Under the pieces are notes generated by a model. The model ran no database searches, was not told the DNA's origin, and saw nothing but the letters and a program-made list of their open reading frames with translations. A stretch of 64,000 nucleotides of DNA, from NCBI GenBank assembly GCA_963799455.1, contig CAWCXF010000006.1, forward strand, positions 124,001 through 188,000, read 5' to 3'. Position 1 is the first letter of the stretch; each line of letters begins with the position of its first letter. Source of the stretch: CAWCXF01 sp963799455 (GTDB lineage: Bacteria > Pseudomonadota > Alphaproteobacteria > Rhodobacterales > Rhodobacteraceae). Shown piece after piece: positions 1-10,167 of this stretch. Made by a program: the position numbers and the translations under genes.

Positions 1-1004
1 CCGGCCTCCTCGTTCCAATGCTCGTTCGCCCCGCCCGGAACCGCGATCTCGTAAGGGCTCATCGCGGCGTCGCCGACGAGGATCAGCTTCCAGTCGGCGC
101 CGTAGGTGTTCAGCACGTCCCAGGTCGGCACCTGCGCGTCCCACCGCCTGCGGTTCTCGCGCCACAGCCCCTCGTAGACGCAGTTGTGGAAATAGTAGGC
201 CTCCAGGTGCCTGAACTCCGAGCGCGCGGCCGAGAACAGCTCCTCCATGATCCGCGCGTGGGGGTCCATGGAGCCGCCGATGTCGAGCAGGAGCAGCACC
301 TTGACGGCGTTGCGCCGCTCGGGCCGGGTCTTGACGTCGAGGTAGCCGTTGTGCGCCGTCGAGCGGATGGTGCCGTCGAGATCGAGCTCCTCGGCCGCGC
401 CCTCGCGCGCCCAGCGGCGCAGGCGCCTGAGCGCCACCTTGATCGTGCGGGTGCCGATCTCGCGGGTGTCGTCGAGGTCTCGGAACTCGCGCCGGTCCCA
501 GACCTTCACCGCCCGCCGATGGCGGCTCTCGTCCTGGCCGATCCGCACGCCCTCGGGGTTGGCGCCGTGGGCGCCGAAGGGCGAGGTGCCGGCGGTGCCG
601 ATCCACTTCGAGCCGCCCTCGTGGCGCCCCCGCTGCTCGGCCAGTCGCTCGCGCAAGGCGCGCATCAGCTCGTCGAAGCCGCCCATCGCCTCGATCCCGG
701 CGCGCTCCTCGGCGCTCAGATGCGTCTCGGCCATCTTGGCGAGCCAGTCGGGCGGAAGGTCCACCGCCTCCATCACCTGATCGGGCGTGAGCGCCTCGAC
801 CCCTCGGAACGCCTGCGCGAAGGCGCGGTCGAAGCGGTCGATGTGGCGCTCGTCCTTGACGAGGCAGGTGCGCGCGAGGTGGTAGAAGCCCTCCACGTCG
901 TAGATCACCAGCCCCGCCCGCATGGCCTCCAGGAACGCCAGGTGCTCGCGCAGCGAGACCGGCACGCGGTGTGCGCGCAGGGTCTCGAAGAGCTTGAGGA
1001 ACAT
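1..1004 (-). CDS. CoxE-type VWA domain protein (partial, C-terminus outside window)
   Basis: About 334 residues are visible before the gene runs off the left edge. The N-terminal half is the helical region typical of CoxE-like proteins. The second half begins a von Willebrand A domain with a MIDAS-like motif DIGGSMDP, and the last part seen includes LILVGDAAMSPYE. Family knowledge: these proteins pair with MoxR-type AAA ATPases as metal-insertion or assembly chaperones. A MoxR ATPase heads the same operon here, which supports that role. The ATG at 1004 overlaps the stop of the preceding 54-residue gene, suggesting translational coupling. Substrate unknown. Confidence 0.85.
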   Translation of the reverse strand, partial: MFLKLFETLRAHRVPVSLREHLAFLEAMRAGLVIYDVEGFYHLARTCLVKDERHIDRFDRAFAQAFRGVEALTPDQVMEAVDLPPDWLAKMAETHLSAEERAGIEAMGGFDELMRALRERLAEQRGRHEGGSKWIGTAGTSPFGAHGANPEGVRIGQDESRHRRAVKVWDRREFRDLDDTREIGTRTIKVALRRLRRWAREGAAEELDLDGTIRSTAHNGYLDVKTRPERRNAVKVLLLLDIGGSMDPHARIMEELFSAARSEFRHLEAYYFHNCVYEGLWRENRRRWDAQVPTWDVLNTYGADWKLILVGDAAMSPYEIAVPGGANEHWNEEA

Positions 1005-1168
1005 CAGGCGACGAGCCGGTCGAGCCCGATCTGGAGCACGACGGCCACGAGCCCGAAGACGATGGCGTGGATGCCGGCGTAATGCACCATGTCGAGCCGC
1101 GTGCCGTTGCGCCTGCGCGCGAGGAGCGCGCCGTAGGCGGCGCCGAGGATCACGCCGATCAGGATCAT
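1004..1168 (-). CDS. Small hydrophobic membrane protein, 54 aa
   Basis: A 54-codon frame starts with ATG at 1168, inside the stop of the DUF2927 gene (ATGA overlap), and its TGA overlaps the ATG of the CoxE gene. It has two hydrophobic stretches: residues 2-16 (ILIGVILGAAYGALLA) and about 30-49 (IHAIVFGLVAVVLQIGLDRL), separated by a short basic loop. It is probably a two-helix inner-membrane peptide. I do not recognise a family. Support comes from tight overlaps on both sides and clean hydrophobic segments. Confidence 0.6.
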   Translation of the reverse strand: MILIGVILGAAYGALLARRRNGTRLDMVHYAGIHAIVFGLVAVVLQIGLDRLVA

Positions 1169-2580
1169 GAGGCAGGCTCCATCGGGGCTCGGGGCGGGCT
1201 TCGGGTCGGCGGGCGGGGCGCCAGCGCGGCGATCTCGCGCATCCGCGCGCGCACCTCCTCCACCGGGCCGAAGCCGTAGCGCGCCCAGCCGAGGCTGTCG
1301 AGCCGCGCGGCGCGCGCGCCCCGCCCGCGCCCCATCAGCGCCAGGGCCTCGGCCTCGATCAGCCCGAGCGAGGCCAGCAGCGCGGCGTTCTGCCCCCGCC
1401 CGGCCGCCCGCGCGTGGCGCCGCGCCAGCGCCAGCGCCTCGCGCGCGTCGCCGCGCCTGAGCGCGAGCGCGGCGAGCTGCAACCCGACATGGGCCGCGTG
1501 GATCTCCGTGCGCGGATCGGCGTCGTAGATGGCGGCCGCGCGCTCGAAGGCCGCCTGCGCGACCTCGGGGTCGGAGGCGAGCGTGAGCCGGCCCAGCGCG
1601 TAGAGCGCGAAGCCCTCCGCCGCACCACCCGCCGGGCGCGCCAGGGCCGCGGCGTGCGCCGCGGCCGCGCGGCGCGCGGCCTCGGGCTTCGCCTCGGTCA
1701 GCGCCACCTCGATCGCCTCGGCATAGGGGCGCGGCGCCGTGGCCGCGCCGACCGGGCGCGCCGGGCCGCCCGAGGGGTTGAGCCGCGCGAGGACGCCCGG
1801 CAGGCGCGCCGCGACCTCGGCCTCGCTCATGCCCGAGGCGAGCTCGGGCGCGTAGGTCGCGCGCAGCACGAGCATGTCGGCGCTGGTCAGCACGGCCTGG
1901 AAGTTGTCGTCGTTGAAGACGCTGCCGGGCAGGCGCCAGAGGTCGCCCAAGGGCCCCACGGCCTGCGCCAGCTCCTCGTGCAGGCAGTCGCGCAGCTCCT
2001 GGGGCGGGATCGCGTCGGGCACGAAGATCGTCGTGCGCGTGCGCCGCGCGAGCAGCGTCCAGTCGGCCGCCTCCGAGCGGCGCAGCCGCCGGTAGTCGGC
2101 CCAGGAGGCGACGTTCGGCACGACGAAGCAGGCCGCCTGCGGCACCAGGCGGCGCATGACGTGGCGCGGCACGGTCTCGATCACGACGTTGGCGCGCGAC
2201 CCCACGGCGCGGGCGATGTCGAGGCCCGCCTCGCGGCGCAGCCGACGCAGGAGCGCGTCGAGGTCGCGCCCGAGCGTCGGCGCGGCCGGGCCCGCGACGC
2301 CCACCCGGATCGGCTCCTCGTAGCGGGTGAGCACGGGCAGGCGCGCGCCGCTCTCCATGCGGAAGGTCAGGTCCATGAAGTCCTGCGCGAGCACCGCGTT
2401 CGGGGGCAGCGGCAGGGGGGGCGGCGCGCCGCCGAAGACGCGCATCGGCGGCAGGGCGTCCTCGGCCGGGGCTCGGCGCGCGGCCTCGGGCTGGTCGGCT
2501 TGGGGCGCCATGGCGCAGCCGGCGAGGAGCCCTCCCAGCCCCACGACCAGCGCCAGGGCGCGCGCGAGCCGCCTAGCCAC
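1165..2580 (-). CDS. DUF2927 domain-containing lipoprotein
   Basis: 471 residues. A signal peptide ends in the lipobox LAGC with Cys at residue 22, so a lipid-anchored envelope protein is expected. The middle (about residues 90-265) carries the DUF2927 signature: a conserved CLHEELAQA segment followed by GDLWRLPGSVFNDDNF. The C-terminal ~180 residues are Ala-rich helical repeats resembling a TPR-like scaffold. The family is common in Rhodobacterales and has no known biochemical function. Its start overlaps the end of the GNAT gene by 8 nt and its stop overlaps the next small gene, so it is part of the MoxR-CoxE operon. Confidence 0.85.
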   Translation of the reverse strand: MARRLARALALVVGLGGLLAGCAMAPQADQPEAARRAPAEDALPPMRVFGGAPPPLPLPPNAVLAQDFMDLTFRMESGARLPVLTRYEEPIRVGVAGPAAPTLGRDLDALLRRLRREAGLDIARAVGSRANVVIETVPRHVMRRLVPQAACFVVPNVASWADYRRLRRSEAADWTLLARRTRTTIFVPDAIPPQELRDCLHEELAQAVGPLGDLWRLPGSVFNDDNFQAVLTSADMLVLRATYAPELASGMSEAEVAARLPGVLARLNPSGGPARPVGAATAPRPYAEAIEVALTEAKPEAARRAAAAHAAALARPAGGAAEGFALYALGRLTLASDPEVAQAAFERAAAIYDADPRTEIHAAHVGLQLAALALRRGDAREALALARRHARAAGRGQNAALLASLGLIEAEALALMGRGRGARAARLDSLGWARYGFGPVEEVRARMREIAALAPRPPTRSPPRAPMEPAS

Positions 2581-3012
2581 GCTCGTACTTGACGAAGGGG
2601 GTGAGCCGGCCGATCCGGTCGTAGAGCCTGCGCGCGGCGGCGTTGTGGTCCTGCGTCAGCCAGTAGACGCCCTGCGCGCCCTCGGCGTCGGCCGCGCCAT
2701 AGACCGCCTCGATCAGCGCGCGCCCGACGCCTTGCCCGCGGACCTCCGGGTCGGCGTAGAGATCCTGCAGGTAGCACACGTCGCCCGTCCTCCAGCCGTG
2801 GCGGTGGAACAGATACTGGGTCAGCCCCACCGGACGGCCGCCCACCTCCGCGATCAGGCCGCGCACGTCGCGCGGGTCGTCCCCCATCAGGCGGCCCCAG
2901 GTCGAGGCGTGGACCTCCTCGGGAAGCGTGGTCTCGTAGAAGGCGAGATACGCCGTCCAAAGCCTGCGCCAGCCCTCGTGATCGGGGCGCTCCAGGGGCC
3001 TCACGGAGACGC

Positions 3013-3016
<4 letters not shown>
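2573..3016 (-). CDS. GNAT family N-acetyltransferase
   Basis: 147 residues, a single GNAT domain. The acetyl-CoA loop is visible as DPEVRGQGVGRALIEAV (about residues 90-106). The usual C-terminal helix NAAARRLYDRIG and strand follow, ending in FVKYERG. Length and layout match stand-alone GNAT enzymes, which acetylate small molecules or protein amines. The substrate cannot be told from sequence. The ATG overlaps the MoxR stop (ATGA), so it is translated in the same operon. Confidence 0.88.
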
Positions 3017-3864
<848 letters not shown>

Positions 3865-4026
3865 GCGGATGTCCGGAGATGGTCGCGTCGGGGCGCACCG
3901 TATCATCGTCGCATCCGGGGGGCAAAGCGGTGTGATGGCGTAGTGACAGGTTCCCCGCCCGCTGCTAATCGAGCGCCGGGGAACATGACGGAGGGGCAAA
4001 CCTCCGACTCATCAGGGGGATGCGTG

Positions 4027-4449
4027 ATGAAGGCCGAGACCTTTCTACCGAAGGACTACCGCCCCGCGGAGGACGAGCCGTTCATGAACGACCGCCAGCT
4101 GGAGTACTTCCGGCGCAAGCTCCAGGACTGGAAGGCCGAGCTGCTGGCCGGATCGAAGGAGACCAAGCAGGGCCTGGCCGACGGCGCGCGCAACATCCCC
4201 GACGCGGCCGACCGCGCCTCCGAGGAGACCGACCGCGCGCTCGAGCTGCGGACCCGCGACCGCCAGCGCAAGCTCGTCGCCAAGATCGACAAGGCGCTGC
4301 GGCGGATCGACGAGGGCGAGTACGGCTACTGCGACGTGACCGGCGAGCCCATCAGCCTCAAGCGCCTCGACGCGCGCCCGATCGCCACCCTGAGCCTGGA
4401 GGCCCAGGAGCGCCACGAGCGCCGCGAGCGCGTCCACCGCGACGATTGA
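4027..4449 (+). CDS. dksA: RNA polymerase-binding transcription factor DksA
   Basis: 140 residues starting at an ATG preceded by a GGGGGA ribosome-binding site. An N-terminal coiled-coil arm (about residues 20-95) carries the acidic DAADRASEETD tip. It is followed by a zinc-finger-like globule YGYCDVTGEPI with KRLDARPIATLSLEAQ. Only one of the four classical zinc cysteines is present, as is usual for alphaproteobacterial DksA. The protein binds in the RNA polymerase secondary channel and acts with ppGpp on rRNA and amino-acid promoters. The 162-bp gap to the divergent MoxR gene should hold both promoters. Confidence 0.95.
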   Translation: MKAETFLPKDYRPAEDEPFMNDRQLEYFRRKLQDWKAELLAGSKETKQGLADGARNIPDAADRASEETDRALELRTRDRQRKLVAKIDKALRRIDEGEYGYCDVTGEPISLKRLDARPIATLSLEAQERHERRERVHRDD

Positions 4450-4542
4450 GGCGGCGGGGGGTGTGGGACGTCGGGGCCGCCCGGCCCTTTGCGGGCGGCG
4501 CGCTCGGGACGTGAGCGCCCCGGCGGCCCGGCCGGCATCGCC

Positions 4543-5772
4543 GTGACCCCCGACCGGCCCGCGGGCTCGAACCAGGGCCGCGAGGTCGCGGTGGTCGGCG
4601 CGGGGCTCGGCGGGCTCGCCGCCGCCCTCTGCCTCGCGCGGCGCGGCGCGCGCGTCACGGTGCTGGAGCGCGCGCCCGTGCTGCGCGAGGTCGGCGCAGG
4701 CCTCCAGATCAGCCCCAACGGAGACCGCGTGCTGCGCGCGCTCGGCCTCGATCCGGCCCTGGCGGCCGCGGGCGATCGCGCGCAGGCGGTGGTGCTGCGC
4801 TCGGGCGCGAGCGGGCGACGGGTCGCGCGGCTGCGCCTGCCGCCGGCCGACCGCGCGCATTGGCGGCTGATGCACCGCGCCGATCTGCTCGGGCTTCTGG
4901 CGGACGCCTGCCGCGCGTCGGGCGTCGAGATCCGGCCCGGCGTCGCGGTCGCGCGGGTCGCCGCGACCGACCGGCGCCCGGTGCTGGAGACCGAGGGCGG
5001 CGAGCGCATGGCGCCGGACCTGCTCGTCGGCGCCGACGGGGCGCGCTCGCTCGTCCGGCCGGTGCTGAACGGAGAGGCCGCGCCGCGCTACGCCGGCCTC
5101 GCCGCCTGGCGCGCGATGGTCCGTCCGCTCGACCGGCCCGCGCCCGAGGCCACGGTCCACCTCTTCCCCGGCCGCCACCTCGTCACCTACCCGCTGCGCG
5201 GGGGCGCGCTCCTCAACCTCGTCGCGGTGGCCGGGCGCGCCGACTGGACGGCCGAGGGCTGGCACGCGCCGGGCTGTCCCGACGCGCTCCGCGCGGCCTT
5301 CGCGGACGCCCACCCCGCGCTGCGCCGGGTGCTGGAGGAGGTGACCGAGACCCATCTCTGGGGCCTCTTCGTCCATCCGGTGGCCGCCGACTGGGGCTCC
5401 TCGGGCATCGCCCTCGTCGGCGACGCGGCCCACCCGACGCTGCCCTTCCTCGCGCAGGGCGCCAACCTCGCGCTGGAGGACGCCTGGGCGCTCGCGGCCG
5501 AGGCCGACGCGCCGGTCTCGCTCGACCGCGCGCTGCGCCGCTACCGAGACCGGCGCCGCGCGCGCGCCGTGCGCGCCGTCGCCGCGGCCGAGGCCAACGC
5601 GCGCGCCTATCACCTTGGCGGCGCGCGGCGGCTCGTCGCCCACGCCGCGCTCGGGCTGGGCTCGGCCGCGGCGCCCGGCCTGATCGCGCGGCGCACCGCG
5701 TGGCTGCACGGGCACGACGTGACGGATGGCAGGACGCTGCCCGGCCCCTCAGGCGTCCAGCTCGACCCATAG
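4543..5772 (+). CDS. FAD-dependent monooxygenase (UbiH / salicylate hydroxylase-like)
   Basis: About 409 residues from a GTG at 4543; a TTG at 4489 would add 18 unlikely residues. Dinucleotide-binding motif GAGLGGLAAALCLARRG at the N-terminus, then VLERAP. The central DG motif reads GADGARSLVRPV. The second FAD motif is ALVGDAAHPTLPFLAQGAN, followed by ALEDAWALA. This is the group A flavoprotein hydroxylase layout. The substrate (aromatic ring or ubiquinone precursor) is not decided by sequence. The 3' end overlaps the convergent exonuclease gene by 24 bp. Confidence 0.85.
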   Translation: MTPDRPAGSNQGREVAVVGAGLGGLAAALCLARRGARVTVLERAPVLREVGAGLQISPNGDRVLRALGLDPALAAAGDRAQAVVLRSGASGRRVARLRLPPADRAHWRLMHRADLLGLLADACRASGVEIRPGVAVARVAATDRRPVLETEGGERMAPDLLVGADGARSLVRPVLNGEAAPRYAGLAAWRAMVRPLDRPAPEATVHLFPGRHLVTYPLRGGALLNLVAVAGRADWTAEGWHAPGCPDALRAAFADAHPALRRVLEEVTETHLWGLFVHPVAADWGSSGIALVGDAAHPTLPFLAQGANLALEDAWALAAEADAPVSLDRALRRYRDRRRARAVRAVAAAEANARAYHLGGARRLVAHAALGLGSAAAPGLIARRTAWLHGHDVTDGRTLPGPSGVQLDP

Positions 5773-6528
5773 CGGCGTGTGGTCCGAGGGCCGCGGCCGG
5801 GCGCGCAGGTCGCGCTCGATCCAGGCGCCTGCGAGGAGATCCGCACAGCGCGGCGAGAGCAGCGCGTGGTCGATCCTGAGCCCGTGATCGCGGTCGTAGG
5901 CGCCCGCCTGGTAGTCCCAGAAGGTGTAGTGCCCCGGCCCCTGGACCCGCGCCCTGAGCGCGTCGGTCCAGCCGGCGTGGAGGATGCGCCGGAAGGCCGC
6001 CCGCGTCTCGGGCAGGAACAGCGCGTCCTCGCGCATCACCTGCGGGCGCGCCACGTCCTCGGCCTGGGGGATGACGTTCCAGTCGCCCGCGAGCAGCGCC
6101 ACCTCCTCGGCCGCGAGCAGCGCCTCGGCGCGCTCGCGCAGCCGCCCCATCCAGGCGAGCTTGTAGTCGTATCGGGGCCCCGGCGCCGGGTTGCCGTTGG
6201 GCAGGTAGAGGCAGCAGATCCGGACCGCCCGCGTCCCCACCACGGTGGCCTCGATCCAGCGCGCCTGATCGTCATCCGGCGCACCCGGCAGGCCGCGCGA
6301 GACATCCTCCAAGGGGAGCTTCGAGGCGATGGCGACGCCGTTGAAGCCCTTCTGGCCATGGGCCTCCAGGTTGTAGCCGGCGTCCTCGAAGATCTCGCGC
6401 GGCAGCGCCTCGTCGGTGGACTTGGTCTCCTGGAGGAGCGCCACGTCGGGCGCGGCCTCGCGCAGCCACTCCATCACGATGGGCGCGCGGGCCTTGAGGC
6501 CGTTGACGTTGAAGCTGGCGATCCTCAT
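5749..6528 (-). CDS. xth: Exodeoxyribonuclease III
   Basis: 259 residues, the normal length for ExoIII/AP endonuclease I. Motifs of the endonuclease-exonuclease-phosphatase fold appear in order: FNVNGLKAR near the start, LLQETKS (metal-binding Glu), LAGDWNVIP (catalytic Asp/Asn), LRIDHALLSP and C-terminal PSDHTPLWVEL with the catalytic Asp-His pair. It repairs abasic sites and trims 3' ends. It converges on the FAD monooxygenase with a 24-bp overlap. Confidence 0.95.
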   Translation of the reverse strand: MRIASFNVNGLKARAPIVMEWLREAAPDVALLQETKSTDEALPREIFEDAGYNLEAHGQKGFNGVAIASKLPLEDVSRGLPGAPDDDQARWIEATVVGTRAVRICCLYLPNGNPAPGPRYDYKLAWMGRLRERAEALLAAEEVALLAGDWNVIPQAEDVARPQVMREDALFLPETRAAFRRILHAGWTDALRARVQGPGHYTFWDYQAGAYDRDHGLRIDHALLSPRCADLLAGAWIERDLRARPRPSDHTPLWVELDA

Positions 6529-7279
6529 GGGCGCCGGTCATGGCGCATGGAGGCGCGCCCGGCAAGCCGCGCGCCGCCCGGTCGAAGCGGAATGCCCGGC
6601 GCGAAGCCCATCCCGACGACGATGCCGGCGCCGATCCAGGGGCTTGGCGGGTCGACCGGACCGACGGGCCGGTCGGGTCCGTGGGGGCCGACCGCACCGC
6701 CCGCGGCCGAGCCGCCATGGACCCCGCGGCCGAGCCGCCATGGACCCCGCGGCCGAGCCGCCATGGACGAGGCCGCCAGCCCCGCCACCAGCCGCACCAC
6801 CAGCCCCGTCGCCATCGATCTTCGGCGGCTCGCCGGTCCCGGTGCCGCACCGACCGTCGGGGCCGCGGAGCCGGACGCCGTCGCCCCGGGCCCCGAGGGG
6901 ATCGCCGGACGGCTCGGGCGTCCCCTCGGCGGGACGCTCGGCCGGCATGAGGTGCTTGGCGACGTGTTCCGGGGTCTCGACCTTCTCGAAGGTCACGCCC
7001 TTCTCGGCGATGGTCTCGACGATGAGACGCCTGGCCGTGGGCCGGCCCTTCCGTCGCCGCGGCCGCTCCGTCGCGGACGTGCGCCCCGGCCAACCTCCTG
7101 CCGAGGGGCCGCCCAACACCCTCAGGTCGCGCTCAGGTCACGTCGACGCCGCCCTCACGCCCTTCTCTCACGGGCACGGATCCTCCTCATGTCGCCATGG
7201 GCCTGCCGCGGCCGCGGCACGAGATCGCGCCGGGGTCGGCGACCGCGGGGCGGCCCGTTCGGTCAGGCGGCCCGTTCGG
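6529..7279. other. Gap with no certain gene; repeats and one protein-like patch
   Basis: No confident gene in this 750-bp gap. On the minus strand a frame opening at a GTG at 7119 reads a plausible peptide between about 6930 and 7075, including GRPTARRLIVETIAEKG and VETPEHVAKHL. It then dissolves into Gly/Ala-rich low complexity across a tandem repeat. I do not recognise the peptide; it may be a remnant. Near 7251-7282 a 17-bp unit (cggcccgttcggtcagg) is also duplicated. Confidence 0.4.
6703..6768. repeat. Tandem repeat, 23-bp unit, almost 3 copies
   Basis: Two perfect 23-bp copies (6703-6725 and 6726-6748) and a partial third lie back to back. Each contains gccgagccgccatgg. No gene is certain here. 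Confidence 0.9.
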
Positions 7280-8434
7280 TCAGCAAGCCATCGCTCTGGC
7301 CTCGATCCCGCGCTTCTCGACCGGCCGGGAGGTCTCGCCCCGCCATGCGCCCGGCCCCAGGACGAACCTGTCTCGGCCGGCGCGCTTGGCCTCGTAGAGG
7401 AACGCGTCGGCCCGCCGCATCGCCTCGTCGAGGTCGCCGTCCGCGCCGAACCACCACCCACCCATGCTGACGGTCACGTCGATCCTCCGGCCGGCGACCG
7501 GGAACGGCTCGCGGTTGATCGCTCGATGGAGGCGCTCCGCGAGGAGCCGCATGCCGTCCCGGTCGATCGACCGTGCGAGGACGACGAACTCCTCGCCGCC
7601 GAACCGCCCCAGCGCGTCGCCCGCCCGAAGCGCCGTGCCGAGCCGTCGCGTGAGCTCCACCAGGACCGCGTCGCCGACGTCGTGCCCGAAGCTGTCGTTG
7701 ACCCGCTTGAAATGATCCGCGTCCACGAGCAGCACGGCGTTGCCGCCATGGGGCCGCGCGCGCGACAGCGCGTCCTGCGCGACCGTGCGGAAGCCCCTGC
7801 GGTTGAGCGTGCCCGTCAGCGCGTCGCGATCCGCCTCCTGCTGAAGGTCGTCCGCCGAGCGCGCGAGCAGGCGCTCGCGCCTGATCGCGCCGCCGATCAC
7901 CAGGACGCCGACCACGTTGAACGCGGCCATCGGCAGGGCGAAGCGCGCGAAGAAGTCGAGGGCGAGCTCGCGGGGCAGGGCGGCGGCCCCGAGCAGATTC
8001 GTGCTGACCATCCCTGCCAGGACGAGCAGGGCGGGCACGCCGCCGGCCTTGCGGGCGAGGAACAGCTGCGCCCACAGCGCCCCGGCCAGGCCCGCGAGCG
8101 TCATCCCGATGAGGCCGCCCAGCATGCCGCCGCCCCCGATGGCGATCCGCGCGGCGGCCGTCATCGACAGCGCGATCGCCATCGACCAGGGACCGGCGAA
8201 GGCGCCGGCCAGGGCGACGGGGAGGTGGCGCATGTCGACGATCACCCCGGGCGCCATCGGGATGGGCTGCACCATCGCGGAGAGCGCCGCCGCCCCGAAG
8301 ACCAGGCCCAGGACGACCTGCCGCGGCCAGCCGGGCCCCATCCGGCGCAGGACGGTCCCGTAGAAGATCGACACGAGCGCGAGCGCCGCGACCGTCTGGA
8401 AGAATTGCAAGGCGGGCATCTCGGCGGTCGACAT
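7280..8434 (-). CDS. Membrane diguanylate cyclase with LytS-type 5TM sensor
   Basis: 384 residues from the ATG at 8434, which has GGAG seven bases upstream; an ATG at 8455 is possible but has worse spacing. The N-terminal ~200 residues hold five to six hydrophobic helices with PGVIVDMRHLPVALAGAF, the signature of the 5TM-5TMR_LYT sensor. A GGDEF domain follows (about 215-365) with an intact active motif GRFGGEEFVVL. An inhibitory I-site RAGD lies five residues before it. It should therefore make cyclic di-GMP and be feedback inhibited. The ligand of the sensor is unknown. Confidence 0.9.
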   Translation of the reverse strand: MSTAEMPALQFFQTVAALALVSIFYGTVLRRMGPGWPRQVVLGLVFGAAALSAMVQPIPMAPGVIVDMRHLPVALAGAFAGPWSMAIALSMTAAARIAIGGGGMLGGLIGMTLAGLAGALWAQLFLARKAGGVPALLVLAGMVSTNLLGAAALPRELALDFFARFALPMAAFNVVGVLVIGGAIRRERLLARSADDLQQEADRDALTGTLNRRGFRTVAQDALSRARPHGGNAVLLVDADHFKRVNDSFGHDVGDAVLVELTRRLGTALRAGDALGRFGGEEFVVLARSIDRDGMRLLAERLHRAINREPFPVAGRRIDVTVSMGGWWFGADGDLDEAMRRADAFLYEAKRAGRDRFVLGPGAWRGETSRPVEKRGIEARAMAC

Positions 8435-8556
8435 GGCGCATCTCCGGGCGGTCATCCTGCCCGGCCTGCATAGGCGCCGTTCATAAAGAGAAGGTTGCCC
8501 CGCGTGGAAACCATCTCCCGGCCCGAAGGGCCCCCGAGCGGCCGGGGGGCCCGACC

Positions 8557-8886
8557 TCACATCGAGAAGGACGTGCCGCAGCCGCACGACGAGCTGGCGT
8601 TGGGGTTCTCGATCACGAAGCGCGCGCCGATCAGCTCGTCGGAGAAGTCGATCGTGGCGTCCGACAGGAAGGGCAGCGACACCGCGTCCACCACCACCTT
8701 CTCGCCCGCGCCCTCGAGCACGGTGTCGTCCTGCGCCGGCGCGTCGAGCGTGATCTCGTACTGGAAGCCCGAGCAGCCGCCGCCCTCGACGGCGACGCGC
8801 AGCGCCTTGCCCTCGGCGCCGGCGCCGATCTCCGCGAGGCGCGCGAAGGCGCGAGGGGTGACGCGGGGCGGAACGCGTAGGTCCAT
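8557..8886 (-). CDS. erpA: Iron-sulfur cluster insertion protein ErpA (HesB/IscA family)
   Basis: 109 residues, a complete A-type carrier. The three conserved cysteines are at about positions 38 (GGGCSGFQY), 101 and 103 (SSCGCGTSF). Such carriers take Fe-S clusters from the ISC/SUF scaffold and deliver them to apoproteins. ErpA is favoured over IscA because the gene stands alone, away from an isc or suf operon, next to dgt as in many Rhodobacterales. It is divergent from dgt. Confidence 0.9.
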   Translation of the reverse strand: MDLRVPPRVTPRAFARLAEIGAGAEGKALRVAVEGGGCSGFQYEITLDAPAQDDTVLEGAGEKVVVDAVSLPFLSDATIDFSDELIGARFVIENPNASSSCGCGTSFSM

Positions 8887-8960
8887 GACGGCTCTCCTGG
8901 CGCCGGGGCGGCGCGCGCAATATATGGGTGCGCGTGCGGGGCGACAACGACGGGCAGGAC

Positions 8961-10106
8961 ATGCAGCGCGCGCCCTACGCCTCGGACCCCGCGGCCTCGC
9001 GCGGGCGGCTCCACCCCGAGCCCGGCAGCGACCACCGCTCGCCCTTCCAGCGCGACCGCGACCGGATCGTCCACTGCTCGGCCTTCCGGCGGCTGATGCA
9101 CAAGACCCAGGTGTTCGTGGCGCACGAGGGCGACCACCACCGCACGCGGCTCACGCACTCGATCGAGGTGGCGCAGGTCGCGCGCACCATCGCGCGCGCG
9201 CTCGGTCTCGACGCGGATCTGACCGAAGGGGTGGCGCTCGCCCACGACCTCGGCCACACCCCCTTCGGCCACACCGGCGAGGACGCGCTCGCCGCGCTGA
9301 TGGCGCCCCATGGCGGCTTCGACCACAACGCCCAAGCGATCCGCATCGTCACGAGCCTGGAGCGGCCCTATGCCGGCTTCGACGGGCTCAACCTCACCTG
9401 GGAGACGCTCGAGGGGCTCGCCAAGCACAACGGCCCCGTCGCCGAGGCGCCCTGGGCGCTCGCCGAGTATCAGGCGCGCCACGATCTGGAGCTCGACACC
9501 TTCGCCTCGGCCGAGGCGCAGGTGGCGGCGCTCTCGGACGACGTGGCCTACACCAACCACGACCTCCAGGACGGGCTGCGGGCGGGGCTCTTCGAGGAGG
9601 CCGAGATCGCTGCGCTTCCGGTGATCGGCCCCGCCTATGCCGAGGTGGACCGCCTGTTCCCCGGCCTCGCGCCCAAGCGAAGGCGCCACGAGGCGCTGCG
9701 CCGCGTGTTCGGCGCCATGGTCGGCGACGTGATCGACACCACCCGCGCGCGCCTCGAGGACGCCGCGCCTGCCAGCGCCGCCGACCTGCGCGCGCTCGGC
9801 CGCCCCGTGGTGGCGTTCTGCGAGCCGATGGCGCGCGACCTGGCGCTGATCCGCGCCTTCCTCTTCGAGCGGATGTATCGCGCGCCCTCCGTGATGGCCG
9901 AGCGCGAGCGCGTCACCAGGGTGATCGAGGGGCTGTTCCCGGCCTACCTGGCGCGGCCTCACCTGCTGCCGGACGACTGGCAGGCGGACGTGGTGGAGGC
10001 CGGCGGCGGCACGCCGCTCGCGCGCATCGTCGCCGACTACGTGGCCGGCATGACCGACCGCTTCGCGCTCCAGTCCTGGCGGAGCCTCGCGGGCGCCCCC
10101 GAGTGA
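8961..10106 (+). CDS. dgt: Deoxyguanosinetriphosphate triphosphohydrolase-like protein
   Basis: 381 residues from the ATG at 8961, preceded by GGGCAGGAC. A GTG 33 bases upstream is less likely. The HD-domain metal ligands are visible in THSIEVAQVARTIAR and AHDLGHTPFGHTGED, preceded by AFRRLMHKTQVF. A further histidine motif follows at SDDVAYTNHDLQDG. These proteins hydrolyse dNTPs to deoxynucleoside plus triphosphate. The gene sits 61 bp before argS, the usual Rhodobacterales order dgt-argS-SPOR. Confidence 0.92.
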   Translation: MQRAPYASDPAASRGRLHPEPGSDHRSPFQRDRDRIVHCSAFRRLMHKTQVFVAHEGDHHRTRLTHSIEVAQVARTIARALGLDADLTEGVALAHDLGHTPFGHTGEDALAALMAPHGGFDHNAQAIRIVTSLERPYAGFDGLNLTWETLEGLAKHNGPVAEAPWALAEYQARHDLELDTFASAEAQVAALSDDVAYTNHDLQDGLRAGLFEEAEIAALPVIGPAYAEVDRLFPGLAPKRRRHEALRRVFGAMVGDVIDTTRARLEDAAPASAADLRALGRPVVAFCEPMARDLALIRAFLFERMYRAPSVMAERERVTRVIEGLFPAYLARPHLLPDDWQADVVEAGGGTPLARIVADYVAGMTDRFALQSWRSLAGAPE

Positions 10107-10167
10107 CTTGATTGCGCCGTGCGGCGCGCGTGCTACACCCGCGCCGCCACAGCCTCGGGACCACGCC

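Noticed and set aside
3990..4005. Regulatory hairpin ahead of dksA
   Set aside because: Only a 5-bp stem (ggagg/cctcc); too weak to separate from chance at this GC.
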